Below, piece after piece: positions 25,140 through 33,601 of a DNA stretch of 64,000 nucleotides. The DNA comes from Dyella dinghuensis (GTDB taxonomy: Bacteria > Pseudomonadota > Gammaproteobacteria > Xanthomonadales > Rhodanobacteraceae). The stretch covers positions 496,001 to 560,000 of the forward strand of contig NZ_RYZR01000005.1 of the NCBI RefSeq assembly GCF_003977615.1, in the 5' to 3' direction. Both the position numbers and the translations under genes were made by a program. Every line of letters begins with the position of its first letter. The first letter of the stretch is position 1. The notes below the pieces were generated by a model. That model searched no databases. It was not told the DNA's origin and was given only the letters and a program-made list of their open reading frames with translations.

Positions 25140-27431
25140 TCAGCTGGCGCGCTCGCTTTGTGCCGCACGAATCTGTGCGTCCACGGCGGCAATGGCCGTC
25201 ATGTTGATGACACGACGTACGGTCGATGAGGGGGTAAGGATATGAGCCGGCTTGTCGACGCCCATCAGGATCGGCCCGATCGCCACACCGTCGGTCATGA
25301 CACGCACCATGTTGTACGTGATGTTGGCGGCATCGAGGTTGGGCATCACGAACAGATTGGCGCGACCGCTCAGCGTCGTATTGGGGAAGATGCGTTCGCG
25401 CAGCACTTCGTCCCATGCCGTATCGGCCTGCATTTCACCGTCCACTTCGAGCCGCGGCGCACGCGCCCTGAGAATCTTGTAGACCTCGCGCATCTTGGCT
25501 GCGCTGGCATTCTCATGACTGCCGTAGTTGGAGTGCGACAGCAACGCCACCTTGGGCTCGACACCAAACAGCTTGAGACGATACGTAGCCTGCAAGGTTG
25601 CCTCGGCAATCTGCTCGGCGGTGGGATCGCACTGCACATGGGTATCGAGGAAGAACCAGGTGCCCTTGTCGTTGATGACGCCACTCATCGCCGAGGTGCA
25701 TGACACACCCGGATCGAGACCGAACACGCTGCGAATGTAGCCGAGCTTCTTGTGATAACGGCCGACCAGGCCGCAGATCATTGCGTCGGCTTCGCCACGC
25801 TCCACCATGATCGCGGCGATGAGCGTCGTGCGCGAACGCAACAGGTTTTTCGCGGCAGCGGGCGACACACCGCGTCGCTCGGTTAGTGCGTGATAGGTCT
25901 GCCAGTACTCGTTGAATCGCGGATCGTCGTTGATGTTGGTGAGTTCGAAATCGACACCCGGACGCATGCGCAGGCCCAGGCGCTCGATACGGTTTTCGAT
26001 AACGTCCGGGCGGCCGACCAGAATCGGATAAGCGAGCTTTTCGTCGATCACCGTTTGCACGGCACGCAACACGGTTTCTTCTTCGCCTTCGCCATACACC
26101 ACGCGCTTGCGGTCCGCGCGTGCGCGCTCGTACACCGGCTTCATGATGAGACCGGTGCGATAGATGAACTGCGCGAGTTTCTCGACGTACGCGTCCATAT
26201 CGTTGATGGGACGCGTCGCGACACCCGAATCCATCGCGGCGATCGCCACGGCCGGCGCCAGCATCACCAGCAGGCGCGGATCGAAGGGACGCGGAATAAG
26301 GTATTCGGGGCCGAATGTCGGCGGCTCACCGCCGTAGGCACCGGCGAGATCGCCCGATTCCATCCGCGCCAACGCAGCAATCGCGCGCACGCAGGCGAGC
26401 TTCATCGCCTCGTTGATGCCGGTCGCGCCGACATCGAGCGCGCCGCGAAAGATGTAGGGAAAGCACAAGGCGTTGTTGACCTGGTTCGGGTAATCCGAAC
26501 GGCCTGTCGCGATGATGCAATCCGGGCGCACCTTCTTCGCTTCTTCCGGCAGGATTTCCGGCGTCGGATTGGCAAGGGCCAGGATGATCGGCTTGTCCGC
26601 CATCGTCGCGACCATCTCCGGCTTCAGAATGCCGCCGGCGGACAGGCCGAGGAAAATATCGGCACCATCGACAATCTCGGCCAGCGTGCGTGCCTTGGTG
26701 TCGCGCGCGTAACGTTGTTTGTCGGGATCCATCTGGTCCCGTCCGGTATACATCACGCCTTCGCGGTCGTACGCGAGAATGTTTTCCGGTTTCAGTCCGA
26801 GCGCCACCAGCATGTCCAGGCACGCAATGCCCGCCGCGCCCGCACCGGCCGTGGCCAGCTTCACGTTCTGGATTTTCTTGCCGACGATTTCCAGCGCATT
26901 GAGAACCGCCGCACCCACGATAATCGCGGTGCCATGCTGATCGTCGTGGAATACCGGAATCTTCATCCGTTCGCGCAGCTTGCGCTCGACAATGAAACAC
27001 TCCGGTGCCTTGATGTCTTCCAGGTTGATGCCGCCGAACGTCGGCTCCATCGAGGCGATGATGTCGACCAGCTTGTCCGGATCGCGCTCGGCCAGCTCGA
27101 TGTCGAACACGTCGATGCCCGCGAATTTCTGGAACAGCACACCCTTGCCTTCCATCACCGGCTTGCCGGCGAGCGGGCCGATATCGCCCAGACCCAACAC
27201 CGCGGTGCCATTGGTGATGACGGCGACCAGATTGGCGCGTGCCGTCATCTCGCTGGCGGCCTGGGGATCTTCAACGATAGCCTCGCACGCGTAGGCCACA
27301 CCCGGCGAATACGCCAGCGACAGGTCGCGCTGGGTCAGCAGCGAGGTGGTCGGCGAGACCTTGATCTTGCCCGGGCGCGGGTAGCGGTGGTAATCGAGTG
27401 CGGCTTTGCGGAAGTCGTCGGAATGAGCCAT
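25140..27431 (-). CDS. maeB: NADP-dependent malic enzyme with C-terminal phosphotransacetylase-like domain
   Basis: A 763-residue fusion of the MaeB type, which converts malate to pyruvate, CO2 and NADPH. Residues 1-about 430 are the malic enzyme: [45 protein letters not shown] and the dinucleotide site [15 protein letters not shown]. Residues about 430-763 are a phosphate acetyltransferase-like domain ([59 protein letters not shown]). In E. coli MaeB this domain mediates allosteric control by acetyl-CoA and has no PTA activity. The ATG at 27431 fits the family N-terminus. A 14-bp palindrome ends 9 bases upstream. Confidence 0.96.
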   Translation of the reverse strand: MAHSDDFRKAALDYHRYPRPGKIKVSPTTSLLTQRDLSLAYSPGVAYACEAIVEDPQAASEMTARANLVAVITNGTAVLGLGDIGPLAGKPVMEGKGVLFQKFAGIDVFDIELAERDPDKLVDIIASMEPTFGGINLEDIKAPECFIVERKLRERMKIPVFHDDQHGTAIIVGAAVLNALEIVGKKIQNVKLATAGAGAAGIACLDMLVALGLKPENILAYDREGVMYTGRDQMDPDKQRYARDTKARTLAEIVDGADIFLGLSAGGILKPEMVATMADKPIILALANPTPEILPEEAKKVRPDCIIATGRSDYPNQVNNALCFPYIFRGALDVGATGINEAMKLACVRAIAALARMESGDLAGAYGGEPPTFGPEYLIPRPFDPRLLVMLAPAVAIAAMDSGVATRPINDMDAYVEKLAQFIYRTGLIMKPVYERARADRKRVVYGEGEEETVLRAVQTVIDEKLAYPILVGRPDVIENRIERLGLRMRPGVDFELTNINDDPRFNEYWQTYHALTERRGVSPAAAKNLLRSRTTLIAAIMVERGEADAMICGLVGRYHKKLGYIRSVFGLDPGVSCTSAMSGVINDKGTWFFLDTHVQCDPTAEQIAEATLQATYRLKLFGVEPKVALLSHSNYGSHENASAAKMREVYKILRARAPRLEVDGEMQADTAWDEVLRERIFPNTTLSGRANLFVMPNLDAANITYNMVRVMTDGVAIGPILMGVDKPAHILTPSSTVRRVINMTAIAAVDAQIRAAQSERAS

Positions 27432-27439
27432 CGGATGCG

Positions 27440-27453
27440 TCGATACGTATCGA
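27440..27453. promoter_or_regulatory. 14-bp palindrome overlapping the maeB translation start region
   Basis: TCGATACGTATCGA is a perfect palindrome whose near edge is 9 bases from the maeB ATG. It shares the ATACGTAT core with the palindromes upstream of aceE and aceF. No other Shine-Dalgarno is obvious here, so a bound protein here would affect initiation directly. Function inferred. Confidence 0.45.
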
Positions 27454-27560
27454 AAGAGGGGAATTCGGTTCGCCGGAGCGAGATTGGCGCATGGTAGCAC
27501 CCGCCCGCCTTCGCCACGGGCGCCTTCCGCTGTAGGCGAGGGACGTCGTAAAGCGCGGAT

Positions 27561-28844
27561 TTACACCCCGGCGGACAGGGTCTCTGCTTCTACTTTCGAC
27601 ATGCGTATACGATTGATGAAAAGCGAGAACGCCAGCTTGCCTGCCAGACCGTGTACGTGCTGCATCCACGGCGGCAGCCATCGCGGTGCAACAAGCGCGC
27701 CGGAGAGAAAGTGCGGTTCCAGGTTCATCACGTCCTGCAAGGTGAGCTTGCCCGCGAACAGGTAACGCAGCAGATCCATGCGGCGCTCTTTCAGCGCCCA
27801 GCGAAAGAAGGTGTGGACGTCGAGCAAGCCGGACAGATACACGTTGTCCTTGGCGAACGCCGAGCCGCCGGTCAGCGGTACCCCGCGGAAGACACGTTGT
27901 GCGGAGTGAAAACTATCTCCCACGCTTTGACCACAGCGGTTGAAGAAGCGATAGACCTCGACGAAATCCGCACCGTTGAGCGCCATGTCGATGGCCAGAA
28001 TGCGCAGGCTGATACGTTTGAGCCGCGCGATATCGATTGCGCCTGACATCAGTTCGGCGAATACGGCCAAACCTTCCTGCGTCGCCGTGACGCGTGGCGA
28101 CGTGCGCGCAAGCGAAGCGAGCAGCGGCTGGGCGCGCCCATTCAACGCCGTGAGCGAATGCACGTAGGCTTCGTGATTGAGCAGCTGATAACGGTCGTAC
28201 TGGCTGAAGCGCATGCCGCCACGCAGGCGAATGCGTGTCGCACCTGCCGCCGCTTTCGCCGTGAGATCGTTGTCGACTTCGACGGAAATCACACCGGCGC
28301 CGAAGAAGCTATCCAGCGCGGTCGAAAGGTCGGCACGCAACACGTCGGAGGGAATGTTGGCCGTGATGTCGTCGTCTTGCAGATCGGCACCCAGTTCGTC
28401 GGAGAGTTCGACGAAATACTTCGCGGCATCGAGATTGCTGCGATCGCTGCCCGGAATCGAATCGCCCGGGCGTCCGTACAGCTGGATGGACGGCGCGGTG
28501 ACGCCTTCCGTACCCACGGCCTCAAGCATTTCCGCAGCGATACGCCACGATTCAGCGGTGCGGCGCAGATACTCGCCAAGCGGGTCGCCGTCGCTGGCTT
28601 CCGCTTCGATCGCTTGCAGTTCCTTGCGCACGTCGGAAAAATCGGGAACCTTGTAGCTCACTTCCGGCAACGCGTACTGCCCTCTGCCGTATTCCTCGAT
28701 CATGCGGTCTTCGAGCGACGCCGGCCAGCTCACCGTCGACAGGATATTGATGCCGCGCACGGCCGCGAGTAGTCGTTTGTCGAGCGCGGCATAGCATTGC
28801 AGTTCGGGGGGAATGGCAGCAGGTGCGTCGGCGGAGGTATTCAT
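27561..28844 (-). CDS. DUF1704 / MATCAP-like metallopeptidase
   Basis: A 427-residue protein of the DUF1704 family (bacterial members are often named 'flavohemoglobin expression-modulating QEGLA motif protein'). It has a HExxxH zinc motif, His224-Glu225-x3-His229 (NHEAYVHS), followed by the QEGLA motif at 256-260, where Glu257 is the likely third ligand. This matches the eukaryotic tubulin carboxypeptidases MATCAP of the same family. The bacterial substrate is unknown. No signal peptide is seen, so it is probably cytosolic. Its ATG overlaps the stop of the upstream membrane-protein gene as ATGA. Confidence 0.87.
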   Translation of the reverse strand: MNTSADAPAAIPPELQCYAALDKRLLAAVRGINILSTVSWPASLEDRMIEEYGRGQYALPEVSYKVPDFSDVRKELQAIEAEASDGDPLGEYLRRTAESWRIAAEMLEAVGTEGVTAPSIQLYGRPGDSIPGSDRSNLDAAKYFVELSDELGADLQDDDITANIPSDVLRADLSTALDSFFGAGVISVEVDNDLTAKAAAGATRIRLRGGMRFSQYDRYQLLNHEAYVHSLTALNGRAQPLLASLARTSPRVTATQEGLAVFAELMSGAIDIARLKRISLRILAIDMALNGADFVEVYRFFNRCGQSVGDSFHSAQRVFRGVPLTGGSAFAKDNVYLSGLLDVHTFFRWALKERRMDLLRYLFAGKLTLQDVMNLEPHFLSGALVAPRWLPPWMQHVHGLAGKLAFSLFINRIRMSKVEAETLSAGV

Positions 28845-29323
28845 GATGCGGATGTCCGTAAAGCATCGATGCGACTGGTGAGTTCCGTCGCGATCGGATC
28901 GGGTTTGAAGCTGTAGGTGAAGCTAACTGATTCGACCGCCGGCATGAAAGTAATGCGGCGCCCCCAGCGCGTATCGCTTCGCAGCGTTAGCGTGATGCGA
29001 CGCGGATTCGTCATGGTGCTTGCGTTCACGTCCGTCACGTCGCGCAGCGGAATTTTCGCCAGCTCATCGCGATTCTTCACGATGATCGCGTCGCCTTCCA
29101 GCCAGACTTCGTCGACCATGTCTGCGACAAGATTGCGGTAAAGCGCATAGCCGATCACAGCCATCAGCAGCGGGAAAATAAGGAACATCGAGGCGCCTTG
29201 TTTGCCGGCATGGACAAGCACCCAGGCCACCACGGCAACGATCATGACAGCGCCGCACCAAATGACCGGAAAGGTCTGCTTGTAGAACGACGTCAATCGC
29301 GAAGAGATACGGCGCATCTCCAT
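28841..29323 (-). CDS. hypothetical two-helix membrane protein with PH-like tail
   Basis: A 160-residue protein. Two membrane helices (about 19-38, VIWCGAVMIVAVVAWVLVHA, and 43-62) are followed by a cytosolic beta-rich domain (DEVWLEGDAIIVKNRDELAKI, PLRDVTDVNASTMTNPRRITLTL) resembling bacterial PH-like domains. The ATG at 29323 has AAGGTG 8 bases upstream. The frame stays open to 29413 only by reading a 15-bp tandem repeat as VDQGV units, so I exclude that part. It is coupled by ATGA to the DUF1704 gene; a functional link is likely but undefined. Confidence 0.75.
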   Translation of the reverse strand: MEMRRISSRLTSFYKQTFPVIWCGAVMIVAVVAWVLVHAGKQGASMFLIFPLLMAVIGYALYRNLVADMVDEVWLEGDAIIVKNRDELAKIPLRDVTDVNASTMTNPRRITLTLRSDTRWGRRITFMPAVESVSFTYSFKPDPIATELTSRIDALRTSAS

Positions 29324-29336
29324 AGGTCTGGCACCT

Positions 29337-29396
29337 TGATCGACTACACCCTGATCGACTACACGTTGATCGACGACACCCTGATCGACTATCGGA
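29337..29396. repeat. four tandem copies of a 15-bp repeat
   Basis: Units TGATCGACTACACCC, TGATCGACTACACGT, TGATCGACGACACCC and TGATCGACTATCGGA stand head to tail in the gap between rsgA and the membrane-protein gene. Being a multiple of three, the array keeps frames open on both strands, which creates a false N-terminal extension. Confidence 0.9.
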
Positions 29397-29399
29397 TCG

Positions 29400-30455
29400 T
29401 TATTCCCTCTCACGTGAACCGCGCGGACTGTGTGGCTTGGTGGCGGGTCGTCCGCCGCGCTGGCGACGGAGGCGGGATTCGAGCATGGCGGCCTGCTCTT
29501 CGCGTTCGTCGCGAAGCTTCAGGTAATTGCGCCAGCGTTCTTGCGAGAGTTCGCCTTCGTCCAGCGCGGCTTGCACGGCGCAGCCGGGTTCGCTGCCGTG
29601 ACCGCAATCGGCGAAGCGGCATTTTTCGGCCAGCGCTTCGATGTCGGCGAAGAGATCGAGATTTTCTTCGCCGGTAAGTTTAAGTTCGCGCATGCCGGGC
29701 GTGTCGATCAGACAACCGCCGCTCGGCAGCTGCAGCAGCGCGCGATAGGTCGTGGTGTGACGGCCGCGGCTGTCATGTTCGCGCACGGCACTGGTGGCCA
29801 TGTGCTGACTGCCCAGCAGTGTGTTGGTGAGCGTAGACTTGCCCGCGCCGGACGAACCCACCAGCACCGCGCTGTCGCCCAGCTTCAGATAAACCGACAA
29901 CGTTGCGACGCTTGCGGCATCCTTGCCGTTGATCGCATGAATCGGCGTGCCGTTAGGCAACCGGCTACGCAGCTCTTCCAAACGCTCCGCGGCGCCGTCG
30001 TTGAGATCGAGCTTGCTCAGGATGATCACCGGCTGTGCACCGGAACCTTCCGTAAGCGAGAGATACCGCTCGATGCGCGCGGGATTGAAATCGCCATCCA
30101 GACCGGTCAGCACCAGCACGTAGTCGATATTGGTCGCGATGACCTGCCGCTCGTAACGTTCGCCCGCCGCCGCACGCGACAGCACGGTGCGTCGCGTTTG
30201 CACGATCGTTATATGCGGCGGCTTGCCCGGTTCGATCTCGACAAAATCGCCGACGGCCGGCCGCTCTGCCGGATCGAGGCCGCGCTTGAGAAAGTGACCG
30301 GCGGGCTGGGCGCCGAAGGTCTGGACACCGTCATGCAGCTCGTAACCCGCGCGGTGCTGTGCAACGACACGCGCCAGTCGCCGTCCTTCACCCGGCAACG
30401 ACTGGCCGCGCCAACCGATATGCCGGAGTTGTTCGATGGTTTGGGCATCGCTCAT
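29400..30455 (-). CDS. rsgA: ribosome small-subunit-dependent GTPase A
   Basis: A 351-residue circularly permuted GTPase that tests and matures the 30S subunit. It has an N-terminal OB-fold (about 30-100), then G4 (LSKLDL) ahead of G1 (GSSGAGKSTLTN) and G3 (DTPGMREL), which is the permuted order. It ends with the zinc knuckle CRFADCGHGSEPGC and an Arg-rich tail. The ATG at 30455 begins MSDAQTIEQLRHIGWR; an ATG at 30470 would add five residues and cannot be excluded. It is divergent from the aminotransferase gene. Confidence 0.96.
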   Translation of the reverse strand: MSDAQTIEQLRHIGWRGQSLPGEGRRLARVVAQHRAGYELHDGVQTFGAQPAGHFLKRGLDPAERPAVGDFVEIEPGKPPHITIVQTRRTVLSRAAAGERYERQVIATNIDYVLVLTGLDGDFNPARIERYLSLTEGSGAQPVIILSKLDLNDGAAERLEELRSRLPNGTPIHAINGKDAASVATLSVYLKLGDSAVLVGSSGAGKSTLTNTLLGSQHMATSAVREHDSRGRHTTTYRALLQLPSGGCLIDTPGMRELKLTGEENLDLFADIEALAEKCRFADCGHGSEPGCAVQAALDEGELSQERWRNYLKLRDEREEQAAMLESRLRRQRGGRPATKPHSPRGSRERE

Positions 30456-30530
30456 AGTCCGATTATGCATGTGTAAGGGCCTGTCCGTCGTCTGCCATGT
30501 TTAGAGCCCACGGACGCCTCCCACGGGCCG

Positions 30531-30576
30531 GCTAACGCTGTTAGCATCCCGTTGAACCGGCGGATGCCGGGTTTTT
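30531..30576 (+). promoter_or_regulatory. two hairpins in the leader of the aminotransferase gene, possible attenuator
   Basis: Hairpin 1 is GCTAAC-GCT-GTTAGC (30531-30545). Hairpin 2 is CCGGC-GGAT-GCCGG (30557-30570), followed by G and five T. The second looks like a rho-independent terminator placed about 25 bases before the TTG start. Attenuation is an inference. Confidence 0.4.
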
Positions 30577-30599
30577 GCGAATGAAGAAGGACGTACCCG

Positions 30600-31847
30600 T
30601 TGGCCCCGATCAAACCCAGTGCGCATCTGGCAGAAGTGCGCTACGAAATCCGTGGCGCGCTGACGCGCCGCGCTCGCGAGCTGGAGGCTGCCGGTCAGCC
30701 GATCATCAAGCTCAATATCGGCAACCCGGCCCGCTACGGTTTCACCGTGCCCGATCACTTGCGCGAAGCTATCGCCGCGCATCTGCATGAGAGCGAAGCG
30801 TACGGCCACGAGCAGGGTCTGGAAGAAGCGCGTGAAGCCATCGCCGCGCAACAGCGCGCGCGTGGCGCGCAACATGTGGAAGTCGAACGCATCTTTATCG
30901 GCAACGGCGTCAGCGAGCTGATCGATCTGAGCCTGCGCGCGTTGTTGCAGCAAGGCGACGAAGTGCTGCTGCCGAGCCCGGATTATCCTTTGTGGAGTGC
31001 GGCGACCATTCTCAACGGCGGCGTGCCGCGTTACTACCGCTGCCTCGCCGAACATCGTCACATGCCCGATCCGGAAGAGATCGAGGCGCTGATCACGCCA
31101 CGCACGCGAGCGCTGGTGTTGATCAATCCGAACAATCCCACCGGCGCGGTGTATCCGCGTGCGTTGCTGGAACAGATTGTCGAGATTGCCGCACGGCATC
31201 GTCTGCTGTTGCTGTGCGATGAAATCTACGACGAGATTCTTTACGACAACACGCCGTTCCAGCCGCTCGCCGAGGTGGCCGGCAGCGTACCGTGCGTGAG
31301 TTTCGGCGGATTGAGCAAGGTGCATCGCGCTTGCGGTTATCGCGTGGGCTGGCTGAGCCTGTCCGGCGATCCGATGCGCACGCACGACTATCGCGATGCC
31401 CTGCAATTGCTCGCCGCGTTGCGCCTGTGCGCGAACGTCACCGCGCAATGGGCGGTGATTCCCGCCTTGAAAGATACGCCGACCATCACCGCACTCACTG
31501 CGCCGGGCGGCCGCCTGCACACCGCGCGCAAGGCGGTGGTCGAAGGCGTCGCGGCGAGTAAGTATCTCGATCTCGTCACGCCCGGCGGCGCGTTGTATGC
31601 GTTCCCGCGCATCCGCAGCGATCGCATGGCGAACTTCAACGACGATGCGTTCGCCTTGCGTTTGCTGGAAGAAGAATCCGTACTCGTCGTTCCAGGCTCG
31701 AGCTTCAACGTGCCGAACAGCCGCCACTTGCGCCTCACGCTGCTGCCGCAACCGGCGCAGCTGAGTGAAGTGTTCGTGCGCATGGAACGCGTGCTCGAGC
31801 GCATGGCCACGGAAGAAACACCACGCGCTGCTGCTGCGCTCGCCTGA
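30600..31847 (+). CDS. alaA: AlaA-type alanine/pyruvate aminotransferase
   Basis: A 415-residue PLP-dependent class I aminotransferase. It shows KLNIGNPARYGF, the tyrosine and Asn segments (PSPDYPLW, NPNNPTGAVYP), CDEIYDEILYD with the PLP-contacting Asp and Tyr, and the Schiff-base lysine in FGGLSKVHRACGYRVGW. These closely follow E. coli AlaA, which makes alanine from pyruvate and glutamate. It starts at TTG, supported by AGAAGGACG 8 bases upstream. The SGNH hydrolase gene follows after one base, so they are coupled. The leader has terminator-like hairpins. Confidence 0.9.
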   Translation: MAPIKPSAHLAEVRYEIRGALTRRARELEAAGQPIIKLNIGNPARYGFTVPDHLREAIAAHLHESEAYGHEQGLEEAREAIAAQQRARGAQHVEVERIFIGNGVSELIDLSLRALLQQGDEVLLPSPDYPLWSAATILNGGVPRYYRCLAEHRHMPDPEEIEALITPRTRALVLINPNNPTGAVYPRALLEQIVEIAARHRLLLLCDEIYDEILYDNTPFQPLAEVAGSVPCVSFGGLSKVHRACGYRVGWLSLSGDPMRTHDYRDALQLLAALRLCANVTAQWAVIPALKDTPTITALTAPGGRLHTARKAVVEGVAASKYLDLVTPGGALYAFPRIRSDRMANFNDDAFALRLLEEESVLVVPGSSFNVPNSRHLRLTLLPQPAQLSEVFVRMERVLERMATEETPRAAAALA

Positions 31848-31848
31848 T

Positions 31849-32448
31849 ATGCCCTTTCACTATCTGGCGCTCGGCGACTCCTACACCATCGGTGAAGATG
31901 TCGCCGAAAAAGCGCGCTGGCCGGTGCAGTTGGTGGAAAAGCTGCGTAGTCACGGTGTCGCGATCGACGATCCACGCATCATCGCCGTGACGGGCTGGAC
32001 GACGGACGAGCTATCCGCCGCCATGGACAAAGCGCAGCTGGAGCCGGGTTACGACCTCGTCACGTTGCTGATCGGGGTCAACAACCAATATCGCGGACGT
32101 TCTGCGGGCGAATACCGCGTGCAGTTTCACGCACTGCTGATGCGTTCGATTGCGTTGGCGAACCATCACCCTGAACGGGTCATCGTGGTGTCCATTCCCG
32201 ATTGGGGCGTGACGCCCTTTGGGCATGCCAGCGGCCGCGATGTGGCCAAAATCAGCCATGAACTGGATGTTTTCAATGCGATCGGCCGGGACGAAACCAT
32301 CCGCGCCGGCGCTCATTTTGTGAATATCACTGGCATTTCCCGCACTCACCCCTGGTTCGTCGCCGCCGACGGCCTACACCCCTCGTCGGCTCAGTACGCC
32401 CTGTGGACGGACGCCATCGAACCAGTCGTGCGCGCCGCGCTGCACTGA
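31849..32448 (+). CDS. SGNH/GDSL-family hydrolase
   Basis: A 199-residue esterase or lipase of the SGNH superfamily. Block I is LALGDSYTIGED with nucleophile Ser10, block III is LLIGVNNQYRG with the oxyanion Asn, and block V is DGLHPSSAQY with catalytic Asp and His near residue 180. No signal peptide is present, so it is probably cytosolic. The ATG lies one base after the stop of the aminotransferase gene. Substrate unknown. Confidence 0.88.
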   Translation: MPFHYLALGDSYTIGEDVAEKARWPVQLVEKLRSHGVAIDDPRIIAVTGWTTDELSAAMDKAQLEPGYDLVTLLIGVNNQYRGRSAGEYRVQFHALLMRSIALANHHPERVIVVSIPDWGVTPFGHASGRDVAKISHELDVFNAIGRDETIRAGAHFVNITGISRTHPWFVAADGLHPSSAQYALWTDAIEPVVRAALH

Positions 32449-32556
32449 AAACGGCCTTAAATCCTCGACGGCAATCATCCTGCAACCATTTCGCCATCGC
32501 ACGGTGACGTTCGGGTACGAGACTGTGGTCCCGGCACATAACCGGGGAACAACGCC

Positions 32557-33414
32557 ATGGCCATCCTTCGCTGCCGAAGCGTTTTCATATCCGACGTCCA
32601 TCTGGGCACACCTGATTGCAAGGCTTCCTACCTGCTCGATTTCCTCCGAAATCTGCAGTGCGAAAAGCTATATCTGGTGGGCGACATCATCGATCTTGAA
32701 TCCCTGAGCCGCCGCCGCTGGTGGCATCCGGACCACGGCACCGTGATCGCCGAAGTGCTGGATATGGCGCGTCGCGGAGTGCAGGTGACCTACATTCCGG
32801 GCAACCACGATGCGGCCCTTCGCGGCATGGTGGGACAAACCATCTGCGGCGTGCGCATCGAACTGGACGCCATCCACGAAGGCGCCGACGGACGCCGCTA
32901 CCGCGTCAGCCACGGCGACGAATTCGATCCCGAGCAGATTGGCCGCAGCTGGATGCTGAACATCGGCGAGGCCATGCATCGCTTCATCTGCTGGAGCAAC
33001 CGCCGCGTGAACGCGTGGCGACGCCGCATGGCGCTGCCGTATCTGCCGCTGTCGATCATCGTCAAATCGCATATTGGCCAGGCATTGGCCTATATCCGCG
33101 CCTACGAAGACCGCGTGGCCGCCGATGCGCGCGAACGCGGATTCGATGGCCACATCTGCGGCCATATTCATTACGGACAGGTCCGCACGATCGACGGCGT
33201 CGTGTATCTCAACGATGGCGACTGGGTGGAACACTGCACCGCACTGGTCGAAGACGATATGGGCTCGATGGAACTGATCCATTGGAGCGAACAGCCCACC
33301 GCGCTGGGACGCGCCAGCCGCGAGCTGGTGATGCCCTCGCCCACCGCCGCCCTGGCGCTAGCGCCACTGGCCCGCTACAAGCGCGACGACGAAGACTTGC
33401 GCCCGGCAGCCTAA
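32557..33414 (+). CDS. UDP-2,3-diacylglucosamine diphosphatase-like metallophosphoesterase (COG2908)
   Basis: A 285-residue calcineurin-type phosphoesterase. Metal-site motifs in order are ISDVHLG, LVGDIID, PGNHD, SHGDEFD and CGHIHYG. It belongs to the LpxH/COG2908 group, but with its extra C-terminal 40 residues and RRVNAWRRRMALPYLPLS insert it is closer to the long LpxH-like paralogs than to the 240-residue LpxH of lipid A synthesis. A second, true lpxH could exist elsewhere. It stands alone and is followed by a repeat-rich gap. Confidence 0.85.
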   Translation: MAILRCRSVFISDVHLGTPDCKASYLLDFLRNLQCEKLYLVGDIIDLESLSRRRWWHPDHGTVIAEVLDMARRGVQVTYIPGNHDAALRGMVGQTICGVRIELDAIHEGADGRRYRVSHGDEFDPEQIGRSWMLNIGEAMHRFICWSNRRVNAWRRRMALPYLPLSIIVKSHIGQALAYIRAYEDRVAADARERGFDGHICGHIHYGQVRTIDGVVYLNDGDWVEHCTALVEDDMGSMELIHWSEQPTALGRASRELVMPSPTAALALAPLARYKRDDEDLRPAA

Positions 33415-33423
33415 GAGCACCTG

Positions 33424-33521
33424 CTCCCTCCCTTACGCGCAGGGGAGGGTTGGGGAGGGGCCAATCAACCTGGCGAAGAGCTACCCCCTCCCAACCTCCC
33501 CCTGCCTTGCAGGGGGAGGAG
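33424..33521. repeat. intergenic inverted pair of REP-like palindromes
   Basis: Element 1 at 33424-33460 has CCCTCCC and GGGGAGGG arms followed by TTGGGGAGGGG. Element 2 at 33483-33521 has CCCCCTCCCAACCT, then the stem CTCCCCCTGC / GCAGGGGGAG. They face each other like a BIME pair and resemble the pair inside lpdA. They fill the gap between the phosphoesterase and glutaredoxin genes. Confidence 0.8.
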
Positions 33522-33601
33522 CCAGAAACAAAACCTTGAACCCGCCTCCGCCGCCTGCATATCGACGGGATACAATGTCCGTCTTCCCCGGAGCCCTTTG
33601 C

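Noticed and set aside
22151-25207. A 1018-codon plus-strand open frame
   Set aside because: It is antisense to aceE, with no recognisable domain and a His/Arg/Val-rich composition typical of GC-rich shadow frames.
25890-27497. A 535-codon plus-strand open frame
   Set aside because: It is antisense to maeB and shows no protein family features.
29337-29396. Possible CRISPR array
   Set aside because: The 15-bp units are directly adjacent without spacers, so this is a simple tandem repeat.
29324-29413. VDQGV-repeat N-terminal extension of the membrane protein at 28841
   Set aside because: It is only the translation of a 15-bp tandem repeat from a GTG; the ATG at 29323 has a proper ribosome site.
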